From Euperipatoides rowelli (lineage: Eukaryota > Onychophora > Udeonychophora > Euonychophora > Peripatopsidae): a DNA stretch of 10,065 nt. This document shows positions 1-7,860 of the stretch, one piece after another; positions within the stretch are counted from its first letter, which is position 1, and every line of letters starts with the position of its first letter. The DNA is taken from assembly GCA_003024985.2 (NCBI GenBank), contig PXIH01S0062586.1. The stretch is one strand, 5' to 3'. The notes under the pieces were generated by a model. That model made no database searches and was not told the origin of the DNA. It saw only the letters and a list, made by a program, of their open reading frames with translations. Made by a program: the position numbers and the translations under genes.

Positions 1-439
1 ATACTAATCGATTATTGCCTCTTGATTAATCGAGAAGTCCAATTTCAATAATCGCCCAAGCCTATTCACCAAATTGCATTATGGTAAAAACAATATGTTT
101 TATAATAAATTTATGATTAAATTGTTTGATACATTCAGAAGTAACTACTAGCATTAGTGTGCAGAAGTCAACATGGATAGATCATTTTTTTGAATCTCAT
201 GATTTTTTTATTTAAATCTAATAACTTTCTGCCTAAAAATCATAAATCTTGTATTGGTTGCTTTACTAAAGTGATTTCAGAATTAGTTATTTGGTGGTAA
301 GATTGACTCACATTTCAGTGATTAACTTAATTTACTTTATGCAGCGTGCACATGGGATTTTAATGAATGGCTATGCAATAACACAAAAGGAAATTTAGAT
401 TAAAAAAAGACCAAGAAGAATTTCATAAATTCCTTATAA
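1..439. other. AT-rich DNA without recognisable genes
   Basis: I find no convincing coding frame, RNA gene or mobile-element terminus here. The end of the stretch (about 420-450), read in the frame that enters the LINE A relic, resembles the residues just before the zinc knuckle of LINE B (a Leu-Pro-Tyr followed shortly by Gly-Gln-Asn-Phe-Gly-Trp). More decayed LINE ORF1 sequence may therefore extend upstream, but I cannot follow it. A small inverted repeat lies at 9-54. Confidence 0.5.
9..54. repeat. Short inverted repeat (9 bp arms)
   Basis: CGATTATTG at 9-17 is the exact reverse complement of CAATAATCG at 46-54, with a 28-base loop that itself contains GATTAATCGA-like sequence. This could be a small hairpin or chance in AT-rich DNA. 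Nothing next to it ties it to a known element end. Confidence 0.3.
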
Positions 440-784
440 GATTTCTCTACAAGGTCAAAATTTTGGATGGCTTCTAATTACAGAAGCTAGCCTATCCGTT
501 ACAACTGTATGGAAATTGGTCATATTTCTAAAATGTGTGCTAATAAATGGTGCAGATCATGTAAATCCTTTCATCTTACTCCTTGTGATCAAACTACATA
601 TAGCCTTACATTGTCTACACAAAAAGAAGACAAAATCATTAATAATCCTGAAAAATCTTTATCTTACATTCTAAAATTCCTTCTGAAAGTGTTCAACATC
701 CAGTTAAAAAAAAAAAAAGAACCATCATCTTCTAGACCTTTAAAAACATACCCAAGTTGTGTCCCCAGCAAAAACAGGAAGTAA
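440..784 (+). pseudogene. LINE A ORF1, C-terminal zinc-knuckle part (broken)
   Basis: ORF1 proteins of APE-type LINEs bind the element's RNA in cytoplasmic particles; zinc knuckles help hold nucleic acid. At 453-470 the frame reads GQNFGW, the same hexapeptide that precedes the knuckle of LINE B. A frameshift follows before 497. In the new frame a CCHC-like knuckle is seen with Cys at 506-508, His at 521-523 and Cys at 536-538; the expected first Cys is CGT (Arg) at 497-499, one transition from TGT. A second cluster follows with Cys 551-553, Cys 560-562, His 572-574 and Cys 584-586. The spacer pattern C-x-N-x-W-C-x2-C matches LINE B exactly in its fixed residues. The frame then stays open, Lys/Ser-rich, to a TAA at 782-784, probably the true end of ORF1. 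The 276-base open frame from the ATG at 509 is only the distal part of a pseudogene, not a separate gene. Confidence 0.68.
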
Positions 785-834
785 AAAGCTAAAAACTTAT
801 TTTTTTTAAATTATTAGATTTTTACTTTTCTATT

Positions 835-1020
835 ATGCCACTAAATATTTTAAGCATTAATATTCTTGGATTTAAAATTTTTTTTAAAAGAAACAAATTT
901 TAAGATTATATTATTCAACATAATTATTCTGTACTTAATGTCCAATAAATAAAAATTAAATTTTTTTTAGATTTACAGGTTTTAAAATAATTTTTGGATC
1001 CTTGAAGGTCGTTTGGAATG
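835..1020 (+). pseudogene. LINE A ORF2, N-terminal endonuclease fragment (broken)
   Basis: This is the start of the ORF2 protein, whose first domain is an apurinic/apyrimidinic-like endonuclease (APE) that nicks target DNA. From ATG 835 the frame reads MPLNILSINILGFK, a classic APE-LINE opening with the Asn of the first catalytic motif. One frame continues without indels to about 1020, interrupted only by stops. TAA at 901-903 follows a Lys/Arg-Asn-Lys-Phe stretch, then come about 14 readable residues ending LNVQ. Next is TAA at 946-948 exactly where the catalytic Glu of the usual L-Q-E-T motif should be (GAA to TAA), followed by IKIK and a DLQ-x-LK segment like the DL-x-LK of LINE B. More stops follow at 982-984 and about 994-996. 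The ORF starts 50 bases after the ORF1 stop. Similarity is lost at about 1020, where hAT sequence takes over. The lack of indels but several stops differs from LINE B. Confidence 0.66.
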
Positions 1021-2437
1021 CATATCCTCAAAAAGACCAAGCTACGAAAGCAGAGCTCATCTGAGTCATGAAAGTAGTCGGATCCAAATACATTGTGATA
1101 TCAAAGCAAAATTTCAAGCAATGTTTCCTACAGATGTGCCTGCAAACCTTTTCATTAGTTCGAGAAAGGTTTCTTGCCTTATATTTGAGGCAACAGGACC
1201 TTAATTTAATACTTAAATGACTTGACAATTAACACATCATCATTTACTCTAAAGTATGATGAAATAACTAATTATGTAAATCTCTAAGCAACTTGACATT
1301 TTGCTACACTACTAGTCAAATAAGTTTGGATGTGTAAAATCGCATCATTGGCGTACTTTCATGATTGGTCATGATACTGTAGGTATTCTAGAGGATAAAA
1401 TACTATTAGCTATTGAAACAGGAAATATTTCTCTTTCTGAGTTTCTTATGCTGGGTTCTGGTGGCCCAAATTGTCAACAAATCAGTCTGGGAAAAGTTTA
1501 ATGGAATTGTGAAAGATTTAGAAGGGAGAAAAAGTGGTCTTCTAAATATTAGTTTGTGTAAACTGCATGTTATTCATAACTGCTATAGTAAAGGCATAGA
1601 AAATTATGGAAAGAACATTGCAGATTTAGTTATCAACATATACATCTAGTTTAAACTTACTGCAGCAAATAGGAAATATTTTGTTGACTGTCAAATTTAG
1701 GGTAGAAAAACATAAGTTTCTGATAAATGTGGTGTGTTGATGGCTCAGTCTAGCTACTTCCTGCCTCACGAGACAATTGGAACAATGGCCAGCTGTTTTA
1801 CAATATTTCTTGAATATTTTCCCACATCACAGCTGCAAATTTGTGCCAATAATGTTCGCTATAACAGAATCAAGATCCAGTTACAAAATGGGGAAACTTT
1901 CGTGCAGCTTACATTCCTAAAGTCGACTGGAAGGAAGCTTTTTGAACAATTTCCTGTCTCTATTCCAGAGAGATGAGCCATTGATACATCTACTGCATGA
2001 TCGCATGTGTGATTTTGTCATTTTACTGAACTCTATTTGTTAAGATAGATGTTATTGCAGCCTACCACAGTAGTGACTTAAATAAGGTGGACTACAAATT
2101 AACCAAAAACCAGTTAGAAGACAAGTTAATTGACATGAGTGAAGAAGCCCCCAAATCTTTGAACAGTTTTCCAAAGGAGAAGTACCCATAAATAATGATA
2201 ATTGTGTGCAATTTCTACAAAGTTATTGCTAAGAATTTGTTAAAAAGCTGTCCTTTTCTAACAGAGTGCTTTGGGACTGTCATTGTTTACAACCAACAGC
2301 CCAGTCTAAGTCCTGGCTTTAGACGCTTGTAAAAGTTTTGCTAAGATGGCTAAATAATCAATGATGATGTTGACATTGTAGAAAACTAGTGAATACTGTA
2401 TATTGTACAAGTTGGCACACTTCCTGAGGAAAGGTAT

Positions 2438-2806
2438 TTGGATAAAATTGGCGACATTGTTAAGCACAACCGTCTTGACATTATTGGAGTAAAATTTTTT
2501 AAGATCAATAATGATGAAATGGAACTAAAATATCTTTCCTTGAGAAAGCTAGTGCAGATGGCTCTGGTGATTGCACATAGTAATGCTAATGTTGAGAGGG
2601 GCGTTCTCAGAGAGTGGGAAGACCGTAACTAGTGAGAGAACAAGTTTATGTGAAGCTTCCATTAATAGCCTCAGTTCAACAGTAGATGGATTGAAAGCAT
2701 ATGAAAATAAATCACATTTGATGCCCATCACAAACAAGTTCCTTTCATCGGGTCGAAGTGTCCATGCTCACTATGCCCATAGATTAGGAGAGAAAACAGA
2801 GAGATG
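2438..2806 (+). other. hAT C-terminal dimerisation domain remnant within the transposase pseudogene
   Basis: This is the best-preserved hAT landmark. SNANVERG (2579-2602) followed by FSESGKT (from 2604) corresponds to the hAT C-terminal block in which the conserved Glu of the S/N-x-x-x-E-R-x-F-S type motif is catalytic in studied members such as Hermes. That Glu (GAG 2594-2596) is retained. SERTSLCEASINSL and DGLKAY then follow to a TGA at 2805-2807. The single inserted base is at about 2603. Preceding residues (MALVIAH) form the expected hydrophobic lead-in. Confidence 0.72.
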
Positions 2807-3120
2807 ATAGAAGAATGTATTGAAAAGGAAGCGGCAGAGAAAGAAAATGAGCACCAGCGAGAGGAACTGGTTAAATCCAAAGAGTAAAGAAGAGAGAGAC
2901 TTGCTGCAAAGGAAAATAGTCAGAAAGAAGAAATATTATTCTGGGAAACATCCTTGTGAAAGAAGCAAATAATATACTTAAAGATGCTCTAAAAAAGATT
3001 TCCAAGGTGTAGCTGTTGCACAGGCTATGCTGGCGACAGGACAACATAAAGTGGAAAGTGAACAAATAAATTGGAAGAAACAAGAAACTAGCAAAAAAAA
3101 TTGAAAATGGAAACAGTCTA
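2804..3120 (+). other. Charged coiled-coil-like tail of the hAT pseudogene
   Basis: After the dimerisation block, reading continues by a frame change at 2804. The sequence is very rich in Glu, Lys and Arg (MIEECIEKEAAEKENEHQRE and on), interrupted by TAA at 2885-2887. It then runs in other frames through segments including EANNILKDALKKISK and VAVAQAMLATGQHKVESEQ up to about 3070. The heptad-like spacing suggests a helical or coiled-coil tail beyond the usual hAT end. I believe similar tails occur in some animal hAT-like proteins, but I cannot verify this here. Confidence 0.5.
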
Positions 3121-3150
3121 TATTCACAAGCTTTCTGCAGCCACCTGCCA

Positions 3151-3295
3151 AGAAATGTTAACTACTTGTGAGCTCTGATACTTTTTTTTTGTTACAAAAT
3201 GTTACATTGTTTGTTGTTAATGTTAGTTAAAATAGACACTTAAATTTTTTTGTAAAATTAGACTGGTATTTATTTAAAATTGGAAACCTGCAGAA
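3151..3295. other. Non-coding AT-rich stretch between hAT coding relic and LINE B
   Basis: No coding signal is visible. The stretch has a T run, GTTACAAAATGTTACATTGTTTG-like repeats of GTTA, and ends in CCTGCAG directly before the A-run of the left duplication. By position it would be 3' untranslated or non-coding hAT sequence, or flanking host DNA. Confidence 0.45.
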
Positions 3296-3320
3296 AAAAA
3301 AAAAAAAGAAATTCCTACAA
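3296..3320 (+). repeat. Left target-site duplication of LINE B
   Basis: Twelve A residues (part of a 14-A run at 3294-3307) followed by GAAATTCCTACAA (3308-3320) are identical to 8203-8227. The two copies stop matching immediately after this point: TATAACTGCG begins LINE B here, AACTCCC continues the target downstream. The A-rich left edge fits nicking of a T-rich bottom strand by an APE-type endonuclease. The A-run part is ambiguous because the right-hand run may be the element's own tail; the 13-base core is unambiguous. Confidence 0.88.
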
Positions 3321-3606
3321 TATAACTGCGCTTGTGCAGGTAATGGATATTATTTTGTATTGCTTACCTTTTGCATGGTATTAATATAGTAATTTTCTTG
3401 CAGGTATTTTGAGTTTTAACGTTAATGATTGTTATATAAATTGATGTTTATCTTTATAAGCAGTTTATTGACTTTGTATTCAGGCTTTGTCTTATTTGGA
3501 ATTGTTTTGACGGTGCACGATTGACGTTACGTTGAAGGCTGATGTTGGTTTACATAGCGGAGAGCTTAACATACCGGACATGTTTTAATGTGTAATTTGG
3601 AATATT
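3321..3606 (+). promoter_or_regulatory. LINE B 5' UTR, presumed internal promoter region
   Basis: This is the 286-base leader between the left duplication and the ORF1 ATG. LINE transcription normally starts at the first base of the element from a promoter inside this leader. The stretch 3505-3590 contains several CpGs (for example around GACGGTGCACGATTGACGTTACG), unlike the rest of the window, which is compatible with a regulatory region. No specific transcription factor site is claimed. Confidence 0.5.
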
Positions 3607-4533
3607 ATGTCGAGCAATAATTATGAAGACAATTTGAGGAAGTCTTATTCAATATTATTGGCTGCAAAGTCACTGGAGGAGCAAGAAGCTGTGATGTTCG
3701 CCTTAATGGAAGGATTCTGAAAGTAAGCAAACTTGACATTGATACCTTAACGGGGCATGGGTTCTTGAATAACTTATTAGAAATTGAATTCTTGCAAAGG
3801 AAGTTGGTCGTATTTACGAAGTTTAGTTTTGTTGAAGTTAAAAAAGAGATTTGAGCACTTTGTTTCAACGATTAATAAGTTTAAGATTATTTTTTGCTTC
3901 CGACAAAAAATGCATGGAACAGGGTGGCATTACCCTTGTTAAAATTACAGACATTACCATTGCTGTGACTACTAAACTTGTTGAAAATAAATTTAGTTTG
4001 GTGAGATAGTTAATGTTGAATTTACCAAAATGTTTGTCGATGAGAAGATAAGCTATGATGTGTTGCCTACTTATGTTAAAATAAAATTGTCTCCATTGAT
4101 GATTTACCATATTTTGTTAAATTTGGTCAAAATTTTGGCTGGCTCTTCATTCAAGGTAGGAAGAATATTTGTTTCTACTGTAAAAAGATAGGTCACGAGT
4201 TGTCTATCTGTCCTAATATTTGGTGTAAGTTTTGCAGTAGTAATTTTCCTAAAATACATGATTGTTTAAACAGGAAGGATAAATGAATTGTTTCAGCATC
4301 TGCTATAATGAAACAGGACATAGCTCTATATCGTGTCTGGTTGCAGCTGCAAAGTTAAAATTAGTCCCTGGCTTGATTGAGAAGCCAGCAGGTTCTGAAA
4401 GTCTTATTTGTTTGCCAACGTAAATGAATTGCACATTGAGATCCACAGAGATACTCACGTAAACAGTTTCGTGCCGGGAGAGGATAATAAATTACTGACA
4501 TGCAAAAGAACGAGTGACCAAGGTGAGACATAA
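3607..4533 (+). pseudogene. LINE B ORF1 (RNA-binding protein with zinc knuckles), broken
   Basis: ORF1 would encode a nucleic-acid-binding partner of ORF2, about 310 residues if intact. The start is the ATG at 3607 (MSSNNYEDNLRKSY), followed by 37 codons and TGA at 3718. Reading continues from 3723 in another frame (LDIDTLTGHGFLNNLLEIEF) to TGA 3852, resumes at about 3914 (GGITLVKITDITIAV) to TAG 4007, then from 4009 (VNVEFTKMFVDEKISYDVLP) and from 4092 (DDLPYF, GQNFGWLFIQGRK). A CCHC knuckle C-x2-C-x4-H-x4-C spans 4170-4211. A second Cys/His cluster, C-x2-C-x7-H-x-C, spans 4224-4265. TGA follows at 4284, and a further readable frame ends at TAA 4531-4533, 15 bases before the ORF2 ATG. The paired-knuckle C-terminus resembles Tx1-like ORF1 proteins. 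The central part is poorly conserved and not assigned to a domain. An 87-codon open frame on the minus strand over this region is a shadow. Confidence 0.75.
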
Positions 4534-4548
4534 CAGTCCATTTTCATA

Positions 4549-5212
4549 ATGGTTGCATCAACTAGTTTTAATATGTTTACTTTGAATATTCAGGGTTTTA
4601 ATCTATATTCAAAGAAACGTCTATTCTTTGAATATGCCAATAAGTTAGAGACTTCTCTTTTTTGTTTGCAGAAACAAAATTAAAGAGGAACGTGGACATT
4701 GACCTTTCCTTGTTAAAGGAATCTTATGTTGTTTTTGAAAGTCGGGATGTTAGATCTTCGAAGGGAGTAATGTCTCTTTCGGAGAGATGTGGTGGAAAAT
4801 TGTACTTTGATTTCTACTTCTCCGAGATAAATGGTTGTAAAGTGTTTGGTTAATGGCAAGCTATGGATTGTGAATTAATATGCCCCTAATCAGATCAATA
4901 AAAATATATGAGTTTTGGACAGATTACTTTCCAAAATTGTTGGTTTTCATGCCGTTTTTATTTTCTGTGGCGATTTTAACACGGACTCTTTGACTAAATT
5001 AAAAGTATTGAGTAGATTTATGGAAGTAAAGGGATTGGTAGATATGTCTTCCTTGAATAATTTAGACTTATCCAACTAGAATTACTGGCAAATCTGCGAA
5101 TAAGCTTGATTACATCTTTATGTCCAGATCAAGCTTCCTGAATTCGCGAATGAAAATTAAGCTTTGCCCATTATCGGATCATAGTATAATATTGCTTACA
5201 ACAGTGCTTGGT
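4549..5212 (+). other. APE-type endonuclease domain of LINE B ORF2
   Basis: Catalytic motifs of the exonuclease III/APE fold appear in order. LNIQGF has its Asn at 4585-4587. A Glu sits in ETK at 4671-4673, just after a frameshift. YAPN is at 4879-4890, directly after a TAA that replaces the residue before Tyr. CGDFN is at 4966-4980. KLDYIFMS is at about 5105-5128 and LSDHS at 5171-5185. All the key catalytic residues (Asn, Glu, Asp, Asn, Asp, His) are still encoded although the frame is broken at 4670, 4850 and 5077. Confidence 0.85.
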
Positions 5213-5820
5213 ATTGATAGCCCAGTCAATTTAAGGTCAGCTGGAACAAGACATATAATTATGCATCCTGAATTGGAACTGGACACCAATCTTTTCAATC
5301 TAATTTATATTAAAACTGCTAGGATTCTCCTGAATCCTTCTTTTCATTTTTATGATTGGTTTGAACTGAAAAGGATAGTTTACAAATGCTACAAGAATAG
5401 AAACTTCAAGTTTGTGAATAGTCTTACAGACAGTATTGAAAGTCTCAAAATTTTTTTAGATTAATATATATTTGAGGCAAATAATATTGATTGTGCTGAT
5501 AGGCTTAGAGTTCAACTGAATTCATTACTCAAGAAAAAAGAGAAAGCAGACCTTACTGTTTTTTTCAAGAGGGTTGATAATGATGGTGAGATGGTTTCTG
5601 GGTTTTTTACACATAGAATATTTAGCAGACGAAAGAATGTGTGTCCAGATGTGCTGAGATTTGAGGATGGGGTGTTTTCTGCAAACATTATTAGTGATAG
5701 GCCAAATACTCATATTAGAGAAAGGCTTGATGTTGATGGTGACTTTCGGCGTAAGGCTGATATTGTGAACTTTGAGGTGGTTCGGTTTATGATAACTTGT
5801 TTTTTTAATTATGTAAGCAG

Positions 5821-6763
5821 GAGCTCTTGTTTACTATTGGGAAGCTAAACAAGCATGCTGCTCCTGGTGTTGATGGGTTGCCCTTGTCGATGTTTAGATC
5901 ATTTCAACACATTCTGTTCCCCCATATGTTCAAGTACTTAAACTTAATGCTGTCTGAGAACCTAGCTGGATTATTTATTAATAGTTCATTTACTTTTATG
6001 ATCAAAAAGCATAATCTTATTGGAGGGAAGGGCAGTGTCCTTGGAATTGATGATTTAAGACCTATAACTATTAAGAACCTGGATCAGAAAATTATTGCTT
6101 CATTTTTGAATAACAAATTATCTAGTGCCTTGGAACCAGTCTTGATTCAATTTATCTTTTTAAGAAAAGGACCCTCTATCAGTACCTCATTGTGCTTGTT
6201 AATAGAGATCTTTGCTTCTGTGAAGCGTTTTAAATTGAAAGAACCAATTGTTTTAATATTGGACTTAAATCGGGCTTTTCTTAATGTGTCTTTACACTTC
6301 ATGTGTTCCAAAATTATGCAAACCTTTGGGAATTGTACTCTGTCTCATGTACTGATCAGCTACTTGTTGATAAGATCGAATGCTCTTAAGTTCAAAGGAT
6401 ATATTTATAGTCAATTTAGGGTTTTGCGCTCAATCCCTCAGGGCTCTGATCTGAGCAGTAATTTGTTCAACCATTACATCAATGATTTATTGAAAGCTTT
6501 GACAATAAATTGGTGGGTGTCTACTGCACATCACTAAGTGTCAATCTCAAGATATTTGCTTACCTTGATGATGATGTTGTATTTTGCCAGGAAACAGATG
6601 ATGTTGAGATGGCTTTGGAGCTGATCAAGGACTTTTCGGCTGAGTCAGGTGCTGTTATTAATACAATAAAATCATTTGCTTTTAAGATACTGTACTTAAT
6701 CATGAGGTTCTCAATAGGTTTATTAGAGACCTTCCTAATAAGTTTTTAGGACTTCCCTTTCCA
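5821..6763 (+). other. Reverse transcriptase domain of LINE B ORF2
   Basis: The domain opens with KLNKHAAPGVDGLPLSMF (the usual K-x-PGxDGL fingers motif), then DDLRPITIKN, KGPSISTSLCLL, and palm motif A LDLNRAF with its catalytic Asp at 6262-6264. Next is SIPQGSDLS (the usual GIPQG with Gly changed to Ser, 6430-6456). After a frameshift near 6510 comes motif C, AYLDDDVVF, with both catalytic Asps (6567-6572) plus one additional Asp codon. FLGLPF at 6743-6760, in a third frame, is the usual end of the palm. The Asp triad is therefore intact in a gene that cannot be translated through. Confidence 0.88.
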
Positions 6764-6985
6764 TTTATAGGAGAGTTGTGTAAGATGAAAATCCAGGACT
6801 TAATTCTCAAAAAAAAAAAAATCAAGGATGCTTGCTCCAGTATCAAATATAAAAATTTGTCAATTTCCTTCAAGACCAAAGTTGTTTATATATGTAATAC
6901 CCATAATGAATTAGTTCCTACCTTTTTTTAAATTGACAAAAAAAATCACAGATTCAATATATAGGTGTAATATAGGGTAATTATT

Positions 6986-7073
6986 GATACTCTTTGGAGG
7001 GGTAATAAGCGTTATAGGTAAATTAAAGTTATTGGTACCTAGGAAGTTAGGAGGCCTAGGCCTAAAAGACATA
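6986..7073 (+). other. RT-distal W-x-G-x-K-R and P-x3-GGLGL-x-D blocks
   Basis: LWRGNKRYR at 6992-7018 and PRKLGGLGLKDI at 7038-7073 are two blocks that in L1/Tx1-like and plant LINEs follow the RT thumb closely. They lie in different frames, so an indel lies between them near 7019-7037 (TAA at 7019-7021 marks the end of the first frame). They support the group assignment more specifically than the RT motifs do. Confidence 0.75.
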
Positions 7074-7399
7074 TTGATCTCATATGATTCTATTTCGTTT
7101 AATGTTTTTGGCAAGTTCTTGCAATATTTGAATGTTTTATTAAGAGGACAAGTGGAACCATCTGATACACCCCCACCTACAGGCACCAATTTTATTTCAG
7201 GCCAGCTTCTTAGAGTACTGAAGAATTTTAGAAATATTATGGATGATCTCGATTTAAACACTTTTAGTAAAATTTCATGTCAAATTTTATTTAAAATAAG
7301 CTTTGAGCTTCCATATAATGAATTGGCGGTGAAGTTTTGCGATAAATTACTGAAGAAGTTGTCTTCTTAGGATGCCTCAGCTGGCTAACTGGCTTATTA

Positions 7400-7608
7400 A
7401 ACTTTGTCTTTAAGTTACTGAATGATGGCTTGCCTTGTAGAAAGCTACTACTTGGTAGATTAAATTTGCAATTCAGGCGAATTGTATGTTTTAAAATGAA
7501 GAGGAAATGCCAAGTCATCTTTTTTTTTATTGTAGATCACTAAATAATATTAGACAATGTTATAGGAATATAACCAAAATTAATATCAGTGGAATGTCAT
7601 TGGAGTAG
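7400..7608 (+). other. C-terminal zinc-binding (zf-RVT-like) region of LINE B ORF2
   Basis: Starting near 7418 the frame reads LNDGLPCRKLLLGRLNLQFR, matching the L-x-x-GLP-T/C-R-x-x-L lead of the zinc-binding domain found after the RT in L1/Tx1-like and plant LINEs. After a frameshift at about 7495, EEMPSHLFFYC (7501-7533) supplies the E-x3-HLFF-x-C signature. The upstream Cys pair is only partly visible (TGT at about 7487). A TAG at 7606-7608 ends this frame. Confidence 0.72.
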
Positions 7609-7860
7609 CCTACTTCCTGAAGGCAGTATTTAGAAATAAGGAAATAATTAAGTTTTCCATATTGTTCCTCTCTGCAATTTGGAAATTAAGGAATGACTTT
7701 GTTTGATAAAATTAATGTGATTAATACGGATTATATTAAACATGAGATTATCTTGGTATATCATTTTGATGCAAAATATCTACAGAGAGATATTTTTTTG
7801 AAGATGTGGAGTAATCAATTGGTGAACAAAACTATACTTTTCCACTCTAGCTTCTTCTAA

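Larger units (their letters stand above)
440..1020 (+). mobile_element. LINE A: relic of an APE-type LINE across its ORF1/ORF2 junction
   Basis: Two consecutive protein relics in the order expected for a two-ORF LINE are preserved: an ORF1 C-terminus with a zinc knuckle (440-784) and, 50 bases later, the N-terminus of an ORF2 endonuclease (835-1020). The ORF1 part parallels LINE B at 4125-4265 at the DNA level (GGTCAAAATTTTGG is identical at 453 and 4125) and in protein pattern. The rest of the element (remaining endonuclease, reverse transcriptase, 3' end) is not next to it, because readable hAT transposase sequence starts by 1035. This copy is older or more damaged than LINE B and not closely identical to it, so it is probably a related family or a diverged copy. 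The left border is uncertain. Confidence 0.72.
1035..3150 (+). pseudogene. hAT-family transposase pseudogene
   Basis: A hAT transposase would bind its element's ends and excise it with an RNase H-like fold. The relic is read by hopping frames. 1035-1085 resembles the N-terminal linker (QATKAELI, then TGA where Trp is expected). 1092-1204 carries KFQAMFPTDVPANLF. 1219-1284 has YDE at 1255-1263, the likely first catalytic Asp. 1286-1471 has SHHWRTFMIGHDT and LGSGGPN, where the family usually has LGSDGPN, so the second catalytic Asp is Gly (GGT 1460-1462). 1473-1649 has NISLCKLHVIHN. 1711-1845 has WLSL and LEQWPAVLQYFLNIFP, with TGA at 1738-1740 where Arg (CGA) is usual. 1850-2040 has ETFVQLTFLKS and DEPLIHLLHDRMCDFVILL. 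2084-2330 and 2438-2602 end in SNANVERG, and FSESGKTVTSERTSL continues from 2604 after a one-base insertion. About 10 frame changes and several stops leave no usable protein. Superfamily assignment is from remembered motif patterns; the subfamily is not determined. Confidence 0.78.
1021..3180 (+). mobile_element. Decayed hAT-superfamily DNA transposon
   Basis: The body of the element is defined by the transposase pseudogene. hAT elements move by cut and paste, make 8-bp target duplications and carry short terminal inverted repeats. I could not find a left terminal repeat or duplication; LINE A endonuclease sequence runs up to about 1020. The right end is also uncertain: coding fades near 3150, and a candidate terminus (...GACCCCTG) lies at 8307-8314, beyond the LINE B insertion. 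If that is the true end, LINE B is nested in the hAT 3' non-coding region. I therefore give only the continuous part here. Confidence 0.75.
4549..7860 (+). pseudogene. LINE B ORF2 (APE endonuclease, reverse transcriptase, zinc-binding C-terminus), broken
   Basis: ORF2 would encode the roughly 1,100-residue enzyme that nicks target DNA and reverse transcribes the element RNA at the nick. Start ATG 4549 and stop TAA 7858-7860 frame a complete domain order: endonuclease (4549-about 5210), linker (to 5820), reverse transcriptase (5821-about 6760), thumb and connection (to about 7370), zinc-binding C-terminus (about 7400-7608) and a tail with AIWKLRNDF (about 7665-7695) and MWSNQLVN. Frames switch about 13 times, for example near 4670, 4850, 5077, 5823, 6510, 6683, 7020, 7370, 7495, 7608 and 7700. 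In-frame stops include 4876, 4909 and 5462. The longest intact piece is 5821-6537, most of the RT palm and fingers. The several open frames seen in this region are fragments of this one gene; minus-strand frames here are shadows. Confidence 0.88.

Noticed and set aside
509-784. 91-codon open frame as an independent small zinc-finger gene.
   Set aside because: The motif order and the upstream GQNFGW in another frame match a LINE ORF1 C-terminus, and an ORF2 endonuclease start follows 50 bases later.
929-960. CTGTAC...AATAAATAAAA at 929-960 resembles the 3' end of LINE B (8172-8206), suggesting a second LINE 3' end.
   Set aside because: The same bases read in frame as the LINE A endonuclease (VQ-stop-IKIK at the usual LQETK position), continuous with the start at 835, so the resemblance is better explained as AT-rich chance.
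2871-3083. 70-codon minus-strand open frame.
   Set aside because: It lies opposite the charged hAT tail and its hydrophobic content is the complement of a Glu/Lys-rich sense frame; a shadow.
3605-4110. Two adjacent minus-strand open frames of 87 and 81 codons.
   Set aside because: They overlap LINE B ORF1, whose sense frames show coherent protein pieces and lead into the zinc knuckle; no recognisable product on the minus strand.
6911-7518. Minus-strand open frames of 116 and 75 codons.
   Set aside because: They are opposite the RT-distal region, where sense-strand blocks LWRGNKRYR, GGLGLKDI and LNDGLPCR are clear.
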